A DNA stretch of 64,000 bases, from contig NZ_CANLZR010000007.1 in NCBI RefSeq assembly GCF_947495705.1, forward strand, positions 124,001 through 188,000. The letters run 5' to 3'. The translations under genes and the position numbers were made by a program. Positions 41,210 through 50,665 of this stretch are shown piece by piece (positions within the stretch are counted from its first letter, which is position 1; every line of letters begins with the position of its first letter). This stretch comes from an uncultured Phycicoccus sp. GTDB taxonomy: Bacteria; Actinomycetota; Actinomycetes; Actinomycetales; Dermatophilaceae. The notes beneath the pieces were generated by a model. That model searched no databases. It saw nothing but the letters and a program-made list of their open reading frames with translations, and was not told the origin of the DNA.

Positions 41210-42548
41210 CGGCGAAGCGGCACCACCCCTCGGGCGTCTCGGTCGCCTCCACGCGGCCGTCGTGGGCCGTCATGACCTCGGCGACGATGGCGAGCCCGAG
41301 CCCGGTGCCGCCGGTCCCCCGGGTGCGCGAGTCGTCGAGCCGCACGAACCGGCCGAACACGCGCTCGCGGTCCTCGGGGGCGATCGGCGGGCCGTCGTTG
41401 TCGACGGTGATCAGCGCCTCGTCCCCGTCGTGGGTCAGCGTCACCCGTACCGAGGTGTCCATGTGCCGCTCGGCGTTCTCGAGGAGGTTGCGCACGACCC
41501 GGCCGAGCCTCGCCTGGTCCCCCTCGACCCGCACCGGCTCCACGGCGACCTGGATCGGCATGCCCCGTGCTCGCAGCGCGCCCGTCTCGGCGAGGACGAC
41601 GTCGTCGAGGTCGACCTCGGTGCGGTTGAGGACCATGACGTGCTCGTCGGCCGAGGCGAGGGTGAGCAGGTCCTCGACGAGCACGGCGAGCCGGTCGACC
41701 TCGGCCGAGGCCCGGGCCGACACCGAGCGGCGCTCGTCGACCGGCCGGTCCTCGCCGAGCCGGTCGAGGAGGACGCGGATCGTCGCGAGCGGGCTGCGCA
41801 GCTCGTGCCCCGCGTCGGCCACGAAGGCCCGGCGTGAGGCGTCGGCCCGTTTCATCCGCTCGAGCAGGTGGTTCATCGTCTCGGCGAGCCGGGTCAGCTC
41901 GTCGCGTCCGGCCGGCACCGACAGCGTGCCGCGCGCCGCCCCGGTGGCCGCGATGGCCTCCACCTGGTCGCGCATGCGCTCCACGGGGCGCAGCGCCTGA
42001 CCGACGGCGAACGTCGTGACCGCGGCGAGCAGCGCGACGAGCCCGACGGCGGCGATGACGGCGAACTCGGTCGACTGCCCGAGCGCGGACGCCTCGGCCC
42101 GGGTCGGGACCGCGACGAGGATCGTGTAACGGTCACCGGACGCGGTCTCGGCGTCCGCGGCCGCGACGACGTAGGCCCCCTCGGGCTGGCCCGGCACCCC
42201 GTCGAGGCTGCCGAGGCGGACCTCGCCCCGGTCGAGGACGGGACTCGCCAGCGGCCGGTCCGGAGCGCCGTTGGCGGCCGCGACCACCTCGCCGCTGAGC
42301 GGCTCGACGACCTGGATGAGCCGGTTGGCGTCGACGCCCCGGCGGGCGCCGAGCAGACCGTCCACCCCGCGCACCGGGAGGTCGGACTGCAGCTCGATGG
42401 CCTCGGAGCGGGCGAGGTCGCTCGCGGAGGACTCGAGCACCTGGCCGAGCGAGTAGAAGACGATGCCGGCCAGGGCCGCGCTGACGAGGATGACGATCGG
42501 CAGGGTGAGGGCGAGGACGCGGCTCCTCAGACCCAGCCGGATGCGCAT
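41145..42548 (-). CDS. Membrane sensor histidine kinase
   Basis: A 467-aa kinase. TM1 (~13-33), an extracytoplasmic sensor region (~35-160), TM2 (~165-185) and a HAMP domain (~186-240) lead to HisKA with FVADAGHELRSPLATIRVLLDRL (phospho-His ~251). HATPase_c has RVVRNLLENAERH, VDNDGPPI and GTGGTGLGLAIVAEVM. It probably phosphorylates the regulator at 40520-41209. The two genes are convergent, not in one operon, and share 41145-41209. The kinase end RPAPGSGGSPSRGRSR is antisense to the end of the regulator's DNA-binding domain. Confidence 0.94.
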   Translation of the reverse strand: MRIRLGLRSRVLALTLPIVILVSAALAGIVFYSLGQVLESSASDLARSEAIELQSDLPVRGVDGLLGARRGVDANRLIQVVEPLSGEVVAAANGAPDRPLASPVLDRGEVRLGSLDGVPGQPEGAYVVAAADAETASGDRYTILVAVPTRAEASALGQSTEFAVIAAVGLVALLAAVTTFAVGQALRPVERMRDQVEAIAATGAARGTLSVPAGRDELTRLAETMNHLLERMKRADASRRAFVADAGHELRSPLATIRVLLDRLGEDRPVDERRSVSARASAEVDRLAVLVEDLLTLASADEHVMVLNRTEVDLDDVVLAETGALRARGMPIQVAVEPVRVEGDQARLGRVVRNLLENAERHMDTSVRVTLTHDGDEALITVDNDGPPIAPEDRERVFGRFVRLDDSRTRGTGGTGLGLAIVAEVMTAHDGRVEATETPEGWCRFAVRMPVRPAPGSGGSPSRGRSR

Positions 42549-42588
42549 GCGGGGAGTCTAGGCGCGCCGCCACCGGACGCCCGTCTCC

Positions 42589-42640
42589 CCGAACGTGTGT
42601 GAACACGCCGGGGATCCCCGGCGTGTTCACACACGTTCGG
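42589..42640. repeat. Perfect 52-bp palindrome, copy 1
   Basis: CCGAACGTGTGTGAACACGC followed by CGGGGA and the exact reverse complement: 26-base arms with no mismatch. As RNA it would form a ~24-bp stem with a GAUC loop. It begins 9 bases after the GH31 stop and lies 41 bases upstream of the histidine kinase start, so it may terminate the sugar operon. A near-identical copy is at 50597-50646, at the other end of the same gene cluster. Confidence 0.97.
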
Positions 42641-42648
42641 TGCGGGGG

Positions 42649-44940
42649 TCAGGTGCCGAGCACGGACGCGAAGACCGGCGCGAGGCTCGGCCACGCCCGG
42701 GCGCGGCACCAGACGGGCACCTCGTCGACGGGGACGCGGAGGGTGACGACCTCGCCCCCGGCACCGACCGTCCTGCCCTCGCCGGTCCAGACGTCGACCC
42801 ACTCCCCCGGCGGCAGCCAGGTCGGCCAGTCCTGCGCCCCGGCCTCGGTGACCGGGTTGACGAGCAGGTCGTCGCCGAGCATCCACTGCTGCGGGTGCGC
42901 CCACACCGCCGCCTCGCCCGGGTGGTCGAAGAAGAGGGCGCGCATGAGCGGACGGTCGGTGGCCACGGTGCGGGCCGCCTCGGCGGCGAGATGGTCCACC
43001 AGTGCTTCCCGCAGCAACGCGAACCGCCGGAACACCGGGACGACCCGCTCGTCCCCGGTCGTCTCGGCCACGTACCAGGGGGTGCGGTCGCGCAGCGGCA
43101 GCTGGTGGTGGTTGAACTCCGAGTGGTACTGCATGACCGGCATGAAGGTCGACGCGGCGGCGGCCCGCAGGTAGAGCTCGGCGTCGGGCACCGGGCCGGA
43201 GAACCCGGCGAGGTCCCAGCCCCAGTAGACGATGCCGCAGGCCGACGCCGTGAGCCCGGCCGTCACGGAGTGCCGGAACGCCTCCCACGTCGAGTCCTCG
43301 TCGCCCGCCCAGAACACCCCGTGCGGCTGCGAACCGGCGAACCCGCTGCGCGAGAACGTGACCGGGGCCTTGCCGTGCTTGCGGAGCAGGTCGCCGAAGG
43401 CGCGGGCGTAGTGCACCGGGAACAGGTTGTTCCCCTCGTCGCCGCGGCGGCCGTCCGCGTAGCGCAGGTCGTGCCCCCACGCGTGCTCGCCGCCGTCGGT
43501 CTTGAACCCGTCGATGTCGAGGTCGCGCACGAGGTAGTCCCGCTTGGCCGTCCACCAGTCGCGGGTGCGCTGGACCGACAGGTCGGGCATGAGCGACTTC
43601 GGGAACCACCAGCCCCGGTTGAGGTACGGCGTGCCGTCGGCCTCGCGGACGGCGTGGTCACCCTCGACCATCGCCGCCGCCTCGGCCAGCACCTGGGCGT
43701 GCAGCCCGTCCTCGGAGGCGTCCGTCTTGAGCAGCGGGATCTGCCACAGCACCACCTTGATGCCGCGGGCGTGCAGGTCCTCGACCATCGCCCGCGGGTC
43801 CGGCCAGGCCCCATCTGCGGGGAACTCGAAGTCGGCGGCCGCGAAGGGTGACCCGTCGGAGCGGACCCGGTACCGGGCGTCGCGGAAGATCATGATGCCC
43901 TCCTCGTCGGACCACGCCTCGATGACGACGACGCCGACGGGGATGTCGAGCTCGCGGTGGGTGTCCATCCGCTGCCGGACGAGCTCCTGGGTGTTCCACT
44001 CGTTGCCGGACGCCCAGAGCCGCAGCACCCAGGACGGCAGCTCCTCGGCGCGGCCGACCTCGTCGAGGAAGGCCGACAGCACCTCGGTCGGGCTGCCGTC
44101 GTGCACGGCGATGTCGACGCCCTCCTCGGCCGTGCCGCCTAGCGCCACCTCGACGACGAGCCGGCCGGGGTCGGACCCGCCGACGTCGTACCAGGTGCGG
44201 CGGGTCGTGCGGACGTGGAAGCCCCACGACGAGCCGTCGGCCCCCACGACGTGGGCGAACGGCATCGGCAGGTAGGTCCGGCCGTGCCGCCCCTGGGACT
44301 TGTACTGCTCGAAGACGACGGCGTCGAGGCGACGGCCGGCCTGGTCGAGGGCGTCGTACCGCTCGCCGAACCCGACGACGTGGTCGCCCTCGGCGAGGGT
44401 GAGGGCGACCCGCACCCGGTGGATGCCGTCGTCGGTGACGAGCCACTCCAGCGACCCGTCGACGACCCGGCCCCCGCCCCCGGAGAAGATGGCCGAGAAC
44501 CCGGCCGGGGGCTCCGCCACCCAGCGGGCGGGGTGGACGTGGAACCACTCGGTGCTCTCCTCGCGCCCGGTCGCGGTGGACGCGGTGAAGCGGTACGCGG
44601 CCCCGGCCTCGACCGGCGGGCTCGTCACGGCCCACCCGCCGTCGCCTCCCAGCGAGGCGGCCTGGGCCGCAGCCAGGTGCCCCTCGCCCCCGGCGAGCGC
44701 GGCGGCGTCGGCGTCGGTCGCGGTGCTCGGCGCGAGCTCCAGCACGACCGGCTCCCCCCGCTCGCCGTCCGCACCGAGCGGCGCCCAGGCGCACGTCACC
44801 GCGGTCACGGCGGGTCCGGCCTCGACGCCGAGGACCACCGGCTCGCCGACCATGGGTAGGACCGGCACCCGCTGGTCGAGGGAGGTCGCATAGGGGTGCT
44901 CGATCCCGGCGGGCCGGTGGCGCAGCAGCGGGGCGGTCAC
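42649..44940 (-). CDS. Glycoside hydrolase family 31 (alpha-glucosidase/alpha-xylosidase type)
   Basis: A 763-aa enzyme. An N-terminal beta-sandwich domain (to ~residue 290) leads to the catalytic barrel. The barrel carries SWVLRLWASGNEWNTQELV, VGVVVIEAWSDEEGIMIF, the nucleophile Asp in DGFKTDGGEHAWG (~490), the acid/base Asp region FWAGDEDSTWEAFRHSV (~545) and YWGWDLAGFSG. A C-terminal beta domain follows (WLPPGEWVDVWTGE). GH31 enzymes retain the anomeric centre and act on alpha-glucosides, xylosides or related sugars. No signal peptide, so it acts on imported oligosaccharides. The GTG start overlaps the GH15 stop (GTGA). Confidence 0.92.
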   Translation of the reverse strand: MTAPLLRHRPAGIEHPYATSLDQRVPVLPMVGEPVVLGVEAGPAVTAVTCAWAPLGADGERGEPVVLELAPSTATDADAAALAGGEGHLAAAQAASLGGDGGWAVTSPPVEAGAAYRFTASTATGREESTEWFHVHPARWVAEPPAGFSAIFSGGGGRVVDGSLEWLVTDDGIHRVRVALTLAEGDHVVGFGERYDALDQAGRRLDAVVFEQYKSQGRHGRTYLPMPFAHVVGADGSSWGFHVRTTRRTWYDVGGSDPGRLVVEVALGGTAEEGVDIAVHDGSPTEVLSAFLDEVGRAEELPSWVLRLWASGNEWNTQELVRQRMDTHRELDIPVGVVVIEAWSDEEGIMIFRDARYRVRSDGSPFAAADFEFPADGAWPDPRAMVEDLHARGIKVVLWQIPLLKTDASEDGLHAQVLAEAAAMVEGDHAVREADGTPYLNRGWWFPKSLMPDLSVQRTRDWWTAKRDYLVRDLDIDGFKTDGGEHAWGHDLRYADGRRGDEGNNLFPVHYARAFGDLLRKHGKAPVTFSRSGFAGSQPHGVFWAGDEDSTWEAFRHSVTAGLTASACGIVYWGWDLAGFSGPVPDAELYLRAAAASTFMPVMQYHSEFNHHQLPLRDRTPWYVAETTGDERVVPVFRRFALLREALVDHLAAEAARTVATDRPLMRALFFDHPGEAAVWAHPQQWMLGDDLLVNPVTEAGAQDWPTWLPPGEWVDVWTGEGRTVGAGGEVVTLRVPVDEVPVWCRARAWPSLAPVFASVLGT

Positions 44941-46067
44941 GCCTGGACCCCCTCGAGCAGGCCGAGCTCGTCGGCCAGGACGAGGTACATGCCGTGGGAC
45001 CACAGCAGCGGGGTCGCCACCTCGCCCCACCGCTCGACCCACTCGGCGCGGGTGTGCGGGTGCAGGAGGTGGTGGCCGACCTGCTCGGGCATCTCGCCCG
45101 AGTCCGCGGCCTGGGCGGCGACCCAGTCCAGCAGGCGCCGCGCCCCCTCGGTGTCGCCCTGGGCGGCGAGGTTCCAGCCGAGGAGGCACGACAGGAGCAG
45201 CCACTGCCCGCCGCCGTAGAACACGTCGGCGAGGAAGCGGTGGACCCCACCGTCGGCGTCGAGGTCGCGGGCGACGGCGGCGACGGTGCCCCGCGCCAGC
45301 GGGGACCCGACCTCGACGAGCCCGAACGGCACGACGCACGCGGGCAGCGACCCGTCGACGGCCGTGGAGCCGAGCCACTTCGTCAGATGCCCGTCGGCGA
45401 CGCCCTCGGCGAGCGCCAGGGCGCGGGCCCGGGCGGCGACGTCGCGGCAGGTCGACGCCCGTGCGGCGTCGGGCACCCCCGCCCCCGCGACCGCCTCGAG
45501 GCCGCCGACGATGGCACCGAGCGTCGAGACGTGCCGCTGCTCGTCGTGCTCCTCCCACCAGTCGAAGCACGGCCTGTCCCAGAATGCGCCGACGAAGTCC
45601 ACGGCGACCTCGATGCCCCGGCGCCAGCGGCCCGGGTCGAGGCCGTGCCGACGGGCGTGCGTGACGACCGACCACAGCCAGGTGCCGTAGCCGTCGGTCT
45701 GGAAGTCCCACCACTCGTCGGTGCCGTCGCCGCCGTCGAGGGTGAACCTCGTCGGCAGGAGCAGGTCCCGGGGGACCTCCCGGCCGGCCGCCCGGAGCGC
45801 GACCAGCTCGTCGACCTGGTCGCGGCGGGCGCTGAGCGTGGCGTCGACCCAGTCGTGGAAGGCGTTGACGGAGGCCAGGTCGCCGTAGCGCGACATGCCC
45901 TCGGCGGTGAAGCCGCCGTCCCGGAGCCAGGCGTACCCGCGGTACGCGGAGAAGGTCGGGGAGGCCGGGTAGGCGCCGGAGGCGTGCTGGTGCTCGCGGA
46001 TCACGGCGTGGCTGCGGCGGGCCAGCGCCACGAGGTCGTGGGTGCGGTGGCTGGGGAGTGTCGTCAT
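44937..46067 (-). CDS. GH15-like (alpha/alpha)6-barrel glycosidase
   Basis: A 376-aa protein with glucoamylase-type features. YRGYAWLRDGGFTAEGMSRYGD near the N-terminus is the substrate-binding WLRD segment. TRFTLDGGDGTDEWWDFQTDGYGTWLW is the central GH15-like stretch, and WGEVATPLLWSHGMYLVLADELG carries a likely catalytic glutamate near the end. It lacks the N-terminal beta domain of typical bacterial glucoamylases, so it is a barrel-only form. It is expected to trim alpha-linked glucose from an imported oligosaccharide together with the GH31 enzyme. The ATG at 46067 is the first after the binding-protein stop. Confidence 0.85.
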   Translation of the reverse strand: MTTLPSHRTHDLVALARRSHAVIREHQHASGAYPASPTFSAYRGYAWLRDGGFTAEGMSRYGDLASVNAFHDWVDATLSARRDQVDELVALRAAGREVPRDLLLPTRFTLDGGDGTDEWWDFQTDGYGTWLWSVVTHARRHGLDPGRWRRGIEVAVDFVGAFWDRPCFDWWEEHDEQRHVSTLGAIVGGLEAVAGAGVPDAARASTCRDVAARARALALAEGVADGHLTKWLGSTAVDGSLPACVVPFGLVEVGSPLARGTVAAVARDLDADGGVHRFLADVFYGGGQWLLLSCLLGWNLAAQGDTEGARRLLDWVAAQAADSGEMPEQVGHHLLHPHTRAEWVERWGEVATPLLWSHGMYLVLADELGLLEGVQA

Positions 46068-46148
46068 CGGGGTCCCGTGGTCGGGCCGCCGGGCCCGGGG
46101 CGTGCTGCCCCGGGCCCGGCGACATCGGCGGTCTGCGGTGTCAGGCGG

Positions 46149-47411
46149 TCACTTCAGGAGCGCGTCGACGGCCTTCGCCGCGTTCGAGACGGCCTCGTCG
46201 ACGGTGATCCGGCCGGCCGCGGCCGCGCTCAGCTCCTTGCCGACGGCGTCCTGCATCTCCTGCTGGCGCTCGATGACCGGGGGCAGGACGGTCGCGTCGA
46301 GCGAGGCGAACACGGCCTGCCGGTTGGCAGGTGCGCCGGCGTCGAGGTAGCTCGCCAGCTTGGCCTCGTCGGCGACGGGCGGCAGCTCCCAGCTCGTCTC
46401 GAGGCGCTTGTCGACCATCTCGTCGGAGGAGGTGAGGAAGGCGATCCACCGCTCTGCCGCCTCCTGGTTCTTGCTCGCGGCGTTGACGACGACACCGTTG
46501 GTGAACATCGCCGAGGCCTTCTCGGCGTCACCGGGCTCGACGACGATGTCCCACTCGAACGGCGCGTCGGCCATGCCCGAGAACATCCAGATCCCGGTGT
46601 GCCACATGGCGAGCTTGCCGTCCTTGAACAGCGTGGAGTCGAAGTCGGGCGTGCCCGCGCCGTCGGCCTCGGTCGGCATCGTCGTCCCCGACTTGCCGAC
46701 GAGCCACTCGGCGGCGGCGCGGCCGGCGTCGGAGTCGAACGCCGCCTGCGTCTTGTCCGCGTTGAGGAACTCGCCGCCCGCCTGGGCCACGGCCTTGTAG
46801 TACTCGAAGAACGAGATGGGCTGGTAGTCACCCCAGACGCCGGCCTTCTCGTCGGTCAGCTTCTCGGCGGCGGCCTGCTCGTCGGCCCAGGTCCAGTCGG
46901 CCGTCGGCTCGTCGACACCGGCCTTGGCGAAGAGGTCCTTGTTGTAGAACAGGACGACGTTCGAGAAGGACTCGGGCAGGCCGTACTGGGTGCCGTCGGC
47001 CGAGAACGCCTCGAGCAGGGAGGGCTTGTACGAGGCGGTCTCGACGTTCTTCAGCGGCGCGAGGGAGCCGTTGGAGGAGTAGGTCACGAAGTTCTCGTAG
47101 TTGAGCTCGAACGCGTCGCCGGCCGTGCCACCGGCCACGGCGGTCTGGAGCTTGGTGAAGTAGTCGTCGTACGGCGTGGTCTCGATCTGCACCGTGACGT
47201 CCGGGTTCGCGGACTCGAAGGCCGCCTTGATGGCGTCGAGGTCCTCCTCGTGGCCGCCGTTGGCCGAGAAGTTCATGTAGCGCACCGTCACCGGCCCGCC
47301 CGACTCTGCGGGCTCCTCGGTCCGGGTCGCCGACCCCTGGGCGCAGGCGCTGAGGGCGAGAGTGATGGCGAGGATGGCAGGCGCGGCGCTGCGCCTGGCG
47401 GTGTTCCGCAT
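46149..47411 (-). CDS. Sugar ABC transporter substrate-binding lipoprotein
   Basis: A 420-aa family-1 solute-binding protein. The signal peptide RNTARRSAAPAILAITLALS ends in a lipobox (ALSAC, Cys ~23). The mature part has VTVRYMNFSANGGHEEDLDA, TPYDDYFTKLQTAVAGGTAGDAFEL and WTWADEQAAAEKL. It should capture the oligosaccharide imported by the two permeases upstream and broken down by the GH15 and GH31 enzymes downstream. No ATPase gene is present here, so a shared MsiK-type ATPase, or the one at 10804-11889, must energise this importer. Confidence 0.94.
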   Translation of the reverse strand: MRNTARRSAAPAILAITLALSACAQGSATRTEEPAESGGPVTVRYMNFSANGGHEEDLDAIKAAFESANPDVTVQIETTPYDDYFTKLQTAVAGGTAGDAFELNYENFVTYSSNGSLAPLKNVETASYKPSLLEAFSADGTQYGLPESFSNVVLFYNKDLFAKAGVDEPTADWTWADEQAAAEKLTDEKAGVWGDYQPISFFEYYKAVAQAGGEFLNADKTQAAFDSDAGRAAAEWLVGKSGTTMPTEADGAGTPDFDSTLFKDGKLAMWHTGIWMFSGMADAPFEWDIVVEPGDAEKASAMFTNGVVVNAASKNQEAAERWIAFLTSSDEMVDKRLETSWELPPVADEAKLASYLDAGAPANRQAVFASLDATVLPPVIERQQEMQDAVGKELSAAAAGRITVDEAVSNAAKAVDALLK

Positions 47412-47452
47412 GGTGGTTCCTTTCGGTGGTGGTGCGCTGGTCGGTGCTGGGG

Positions 47453-48355
47453 TCACTTGATGCCGGTGTGGGCGACGCCGGCGATGATGTGGCGCTGGGC
47501 CAGGAGGTAGACGACGGCGATCGGGACGATCGAGAACACCGAACCGGCCATCACGACGTCCCACGCGGTGGTGAACTGGCCCTGCAGCGTCGCCAGGCCG
47601 AGCGGGAGCGTCATGAACTCGGGCGAGCGGATGATGACGAGCGGCCACAGGAAGCTGTTCCAGCTCGCCATGAACGCGAAGACCGCGACGGTGGCCAGTG
47701 CGGGACGGATCAGCGGCACGACGATCTGGAGGAAGATCCGCAGATGGCTCGCGCCGTCGATCGTCGCGGCCTCGTCCAGCTCGCGGGGCACCGACTCGAT
47801 GGCCTGCTTGAGGAGGAAGACCCCGAACGCGGAGGCGATGCTCGGGGCGAGCAGGCCGGCGTAGGTGTCCTGCAGGCCGAGGGTCTTCATCTCGATGAAC
47901 AACGGCACGACGAGCACCTGCAGCGGCACCATCAGGGTGGCGAGGTACAGGCCGAAGACGACGTTCTTGCCCCGGAACTCGAGCCGCGCGAAGCCGTAGG
48001 CGGCCATCGCTCCGGTGACGAGCTGCAGACCGGTGGAGGCGACGGCGACCCAGAACGAGTTGAGGGCGATGCGCCACATCGGGAGGGTGTCGAGCAGGAC
48101 GCGGTACGCCTCGAGGGTGGGGTTCCGGACGAACAGCGTGGGGCCGCCGGCGAGGCTGCCGCCCGGGGTGATCGAGGTGATGACGGTCCACAGGAACGGG
48201 AAGAGCATGACCACCGCGCCAACGACGACGAAGGCGTAGGTCAGCAGCCGGGTGGGCCGTGGCCGGCGGCGGCGCGGCCGGGGCGGGGGTGCGGTCGTCG
48301 GCCCGCTCGGGGTGGCGGTCGGCACGTCGGTGGCGGGTGCGAGGACGTCAGGCAT
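47453..48355 (-). CDS. Sugar ABC transporter permease, MalG type
   Basis: A 300-aa permease with a Pro/Arg-rich N-terminus and six helices from ~residue 37 (LLTYAFVVVGAVVMLFPFLW). The EAA loop reads PRELDEAATIDGASHLRIFLQIVVPLIRP, matching the MalG consensus. Its start overlaps the end of the MalF-type gene by 8 bases. It pairs with that permease. Confidence 0.95.
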   Translation of the reverse strand: MPDVLAPATDVPTATPSGPTTAPPPRPRRRRPRPTRLLTYAFVVVGAVVMLFPFLWTVITSITPGGSLAGGPTLFVRNPTLEAYRVLLDTLPMWRIALNSFWVAVASTGLQLVTGAMAAYGFARLEFRGKNVVFGLYLATLMVPLQVLVVPLFIEMKTLGLQDTYAGLLAPSIASAFGVFLLKQAIESVPRELDEAATIDGASHLRIFLQIVVPLIRPALATVAVFAFMASWNSFLWPLVIIRSPEFMTLPLGLATLQGQFTTAWDVVMAGSVFSIVPIAVVYLLAQRHIIAGVAHTGIK

Positions 48356-49289
48356 GGTGCACCCACCGACGCTGACCCCGGATCTGCACCGCGGTGATGG
48401 CGAGGATGACGGCGAAGAGGAGCCAGGAGAGCGCGCTGGCCTCCCCTGCCCGCCCGTAGCGGAAGGTGAGGTCGTAGATCTGCCCGACGACGACCTGGCT
48501 GGACCCGGACGGGCCGCCGCCGGTCATGACGTACACCTGGTCGAACACCTGGAAGCCGTTGATGAGGCTGATGACGACGACGAAGAACGTCGACGGGGAG
48601 AGTAGGGGCAGCGTGACCCGCCAGAACCGCTGCCACGCGTTGGCGCCGTCTGCCCACGCGGCCTCGAGGACGTCGGCCGGGATGGCCTGGAGCCCGGCGA
48701 GCATGATGACCATGACGAACCCGAGGTCCTTCCAGGCCGAGCTGAGGATGACCGCGGGCAGGGCCCAGGTGGGGTCGGTCCACCACCCCGGCTGCGGCAG
48801 CCCCACGGCCCCGAGAACCGTGTTGACCAGGCCGTTCGTCGGGTTGAGCAGCCACTTCCACACGAGGGCGACGACGACCCAGCTCGTGACGACAGGGAGG
48901 AAGAACGCCGCTCGGAACAGGCTGCGCCCGCGCAGCCGCTGGTTGAGGACGAGGGCGAGCCCGAGACCGCCGGCATAGACCAGGGGCAGGTAGCCGACGC
49001 AGTAGATCAGCGTGTTCGTGAAGACGGTGCGGGTGGTCGGGTCCGTCAGCAGGCTCCGGTAGTTCTCGAGCCCGGCCCACCGCATCGGCGAGATGAGGTT
49101 CCACGAGTGCATCGACACCCACACCGACCCGAGCATCGGGACGATGGTGAACATGAGCAGCGGCACCGCGCTCGGGGCGAGGAAGAGGAGCACCCACCCG
49201 CGGTTGTGCCACCGCGAGCCGCGGGCGCCACCGGCGCGCGCGGGGCGCGGCGGGGCCGGGTCGGTGCGCGGGGCCGTCGTGACGCTCAT
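48348..49289 (-). CDS. Sugar ABC transporter permease, MalF type
   Basis: A 313-aa permease with about six helices starting [21 protein letters not shown]. The EAA region reads [29 protein letters not shown]. The ATG at 49289 overlaps the ROK regulator stop (ATGA), tying regulator and importer into one operon. Confidence 0.95.
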   Translation of the reverse strand: MSVTTAPRTDPAPPRPARAGGARGSRWHNRGWVLLFLAPSAVPLLMFTIVPMLGSVWVSMHSWNLISPMRWAGLENYRSLLTDPTTRTVFTNTLIYCVGYLPLVYAGGLGLALVLNQRLRGRSLFRAAFFLPVVTSWVVVALVWKWLLNPTNGLVNTVLGAVGLPQPGWWTDPTWALPAVILSSAWKDLGFVMVIMLAGLQAIPADVLEAAWADGANAWQRFWRVTLPLLSPSTFFVVVISLINGFQVFDQVYVMTGGGPSGSSQVVVGQIYDLTFRYGRAGEASALSWLLFAVILAITAVQIRGQRRWVHHA

Positions 49290-50491
49290 GGGGCACCCGA
49301 GATCTGGAGCCGGGCCCGGACCAGCTCGCCCTCGCGGCCGGTCGAGACGGCGTCGAAGGGTGAGGCGAGGACGAGCGAGGCGGCCCCGACGGCCCACTGG
49401 TCCTCGCTCCAGGGTTCGACGATCCAGCGGATCCCCCGGCGGGCGGGCATCAGGTGCCGGCGGAACGCCTCGTCGAAGGACGATTCCCAGAAGGGCCACT
49501 CGTCGATGCCCTCGCCGAGGAGGACGACGACCTCGGGGTCCAGCAGGTGCACGGCCCCCGCGAGGGCCCGGCCGAGCAGCGCCCCGGCGTCGGCGTACAC
49601 GCCGAGCGCCCCGGGGTCGCCGGCGTGAGCCGCGGTAACGAGGGTGCGCAGCGATCCGCGGGGGCCCACGACGCCGGCCGCGCGGGCCGCGTCGAGCAGC
49701 CCGGACTCGCCGACGAAGCCCTCGAGGCAGCCCCGGTTGCCGCAGCCGCAGAGCGGCCCGTCGCCGGCGACGGGCGTGTGGCCGAACTCGCCCGCCCCGC
49801 CGTGCGCGCCTCGGCTCACGACCCCGTGCTGGACGATGCCGAGCCCGACCCCGCGGCCGATCGTCACGACGATGAAGTCCTCGTGCTCCCGGCCGCGACC
49901 GTAGAGGGTCTCGGCGGCGGCCAGCGTGTTGACGTCGTTGTCGAGGAGGACGGGCACCTGGAGCGTCTGCCGGAGCCGCGGACCCACGGGCAGCCGCTGC
50001 CACCCGAGCGTCGGGGCGTCGACGATGCCGGAGGCCTGCGCGTCGACGGCCCCGGGGAGTCCGACCCCGACGCCCAGCAGCGGGCCCTCGTGGGCCCGGA
50101 CGGCCTCGAGCAGGATCTCGTCGAGGTCGTCGAGCGCCCGGGCCCCGGTCGCGTCGAGGTCGACCGACGACGACGCGTGGACGGTCCCGTCGAGCCCGAC
50201 CGAGACGATGCGCACGTGGTCGGCCGTGACCTTCGCGCCGATGGCCCCTCCGGCGGAGTCGACGAGCCCGAGGAGCCGCGCCGGGCGTCCCCCCTGGCTC
50301 GGGACGGACTCGAGCTCGGTGACGAGCCGGCGGGCCATGAGGTCCTTGGTCACCTGGGTCACCGTGGCCGGGCTCACCCCGAGGACGCGGGCGATGTCGG
50401 CGCGCGAGGAGGGCCCACGGGTGCCGAGCAGCCCGAGCACGGCGGCACGCACGAGATCACCGCGGGTGGTGGCCTGGCCGGGCTGGGACAT
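49286..50491 (-). CDS. ROK-family transcriptional regulator
   Basis: A 401-aa NagC/Mlc/XylR-type repressor. An N-terminal winged helix (residues ~10-75, [30 protein letters not shown]) precedes the ROK fold. The fold has [22 protein letters not shown], the [12 protein letters not shown] segment and the zinc motif [10 protein letters not shown]. It is the first gene of the sugar operon and probably senses the imported sugar. The ATG at 50491 gives the family length; the ORF opens 22 codons earlier in low-complexity sequence. A palindrome-centred site at 50503-50532 just upstream is the likely operator. Confidence 0.95.
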   Translation of the reverse strand: MSQPGQATTRGDLVRAAVLGLLGTRGPSSRADIARVLGVSPATVTQVTKDLMARRLVTELESVPSQGGRPARLLGLVDSAGGAIGAKVTADHVRIVSVGLDGTVHASSSVDLDATGARALDDLDEILLEAVRAHEGPLLGVGVGLPGAVDAQASGIVDAPTLGWQRLPVGPRLRQTLQVPVLLDNDVNTLAAAETLYGRGREHEDFIVVTIGRGVGLGIVQHGVVSRGAHGGAGEFGHTPVAGDGPLCGCGNRGCLEGFVGESGLLDAARAAGVVGPRGSLRTLVTAAHAGDPGALGVYADAGALLGRALAGAVHLLDPEVVVLLGEGIDEWPFWESSFDEAFRRHLMPARRGIRWIVEPWSEDQWAVGAASLVLASPFDAVSTGREGELVRARLQISGAP

Positions 50492-50502
50492 CGGCGTCCG
50501 TT

Positions 50503-50532
50503 CTTTGTTCGGTACTAAATTTAGAAGCAAAG
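50503..50532. promoter_or_regulatory. ROK operator candidate (CTAAATTTAG flanked by CTTTG/CAAAG)
   Basis: A perfect 10-base palindrome CTAAATTTAG (50515-50524) lies inside an outer CTTTG (50503-50507) and CAAAG (50528-50532) pair. It is a rare AT-rich island 24 bases upstream of the ROK start. AT-rich palindromes are typical of ROK/NagC-type operators. Confidence 0.7.
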
Positions 50533-50596
50533 TAACGGCATCGCGCCTGCGCGTCAAGCACTTCCCCGCAACCCGTCAATCACGGTCCGGTCACAG

Positions 50597-50646
50597 CGAA
50601 CGTGTGTGAACACGCCGGAGATCCCCGGCGTGTTCACACACGTTCG
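50597..50646. repeat. 50-bp palindrome, copy 2 (one mismatch)
   Basis: This has the same sequence as 42590-42639 except A for G near the centre (CCGGAGATCC instead of CCGGGGATCC), leaving one mismatched pair. It lies 105 bases upstream of the ROK start and downstream of the flavoprotein terminator. Together the two copies bracket the cluster 42649-50491. Confidence 0.97.
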
Positions 50647-50665
50647 GGAGTGGGCGGGCATGGGA

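Noticed and set aside
42649-46125. 1158-codon frame joining GH15 and GH31 regions
   Set aside because: The upstream part is a shadow of the GH15 gene in another frame; GH31 homology starts at the GTG at 44940. There is no fusion protein.
42589-50646. Palindromes as terminal inverted repeats of a transposon
   Set aside because: No transposase or integrase lies between them, and each copy is itself a complete palindrome rather than one arm; no target-site duplication seen.
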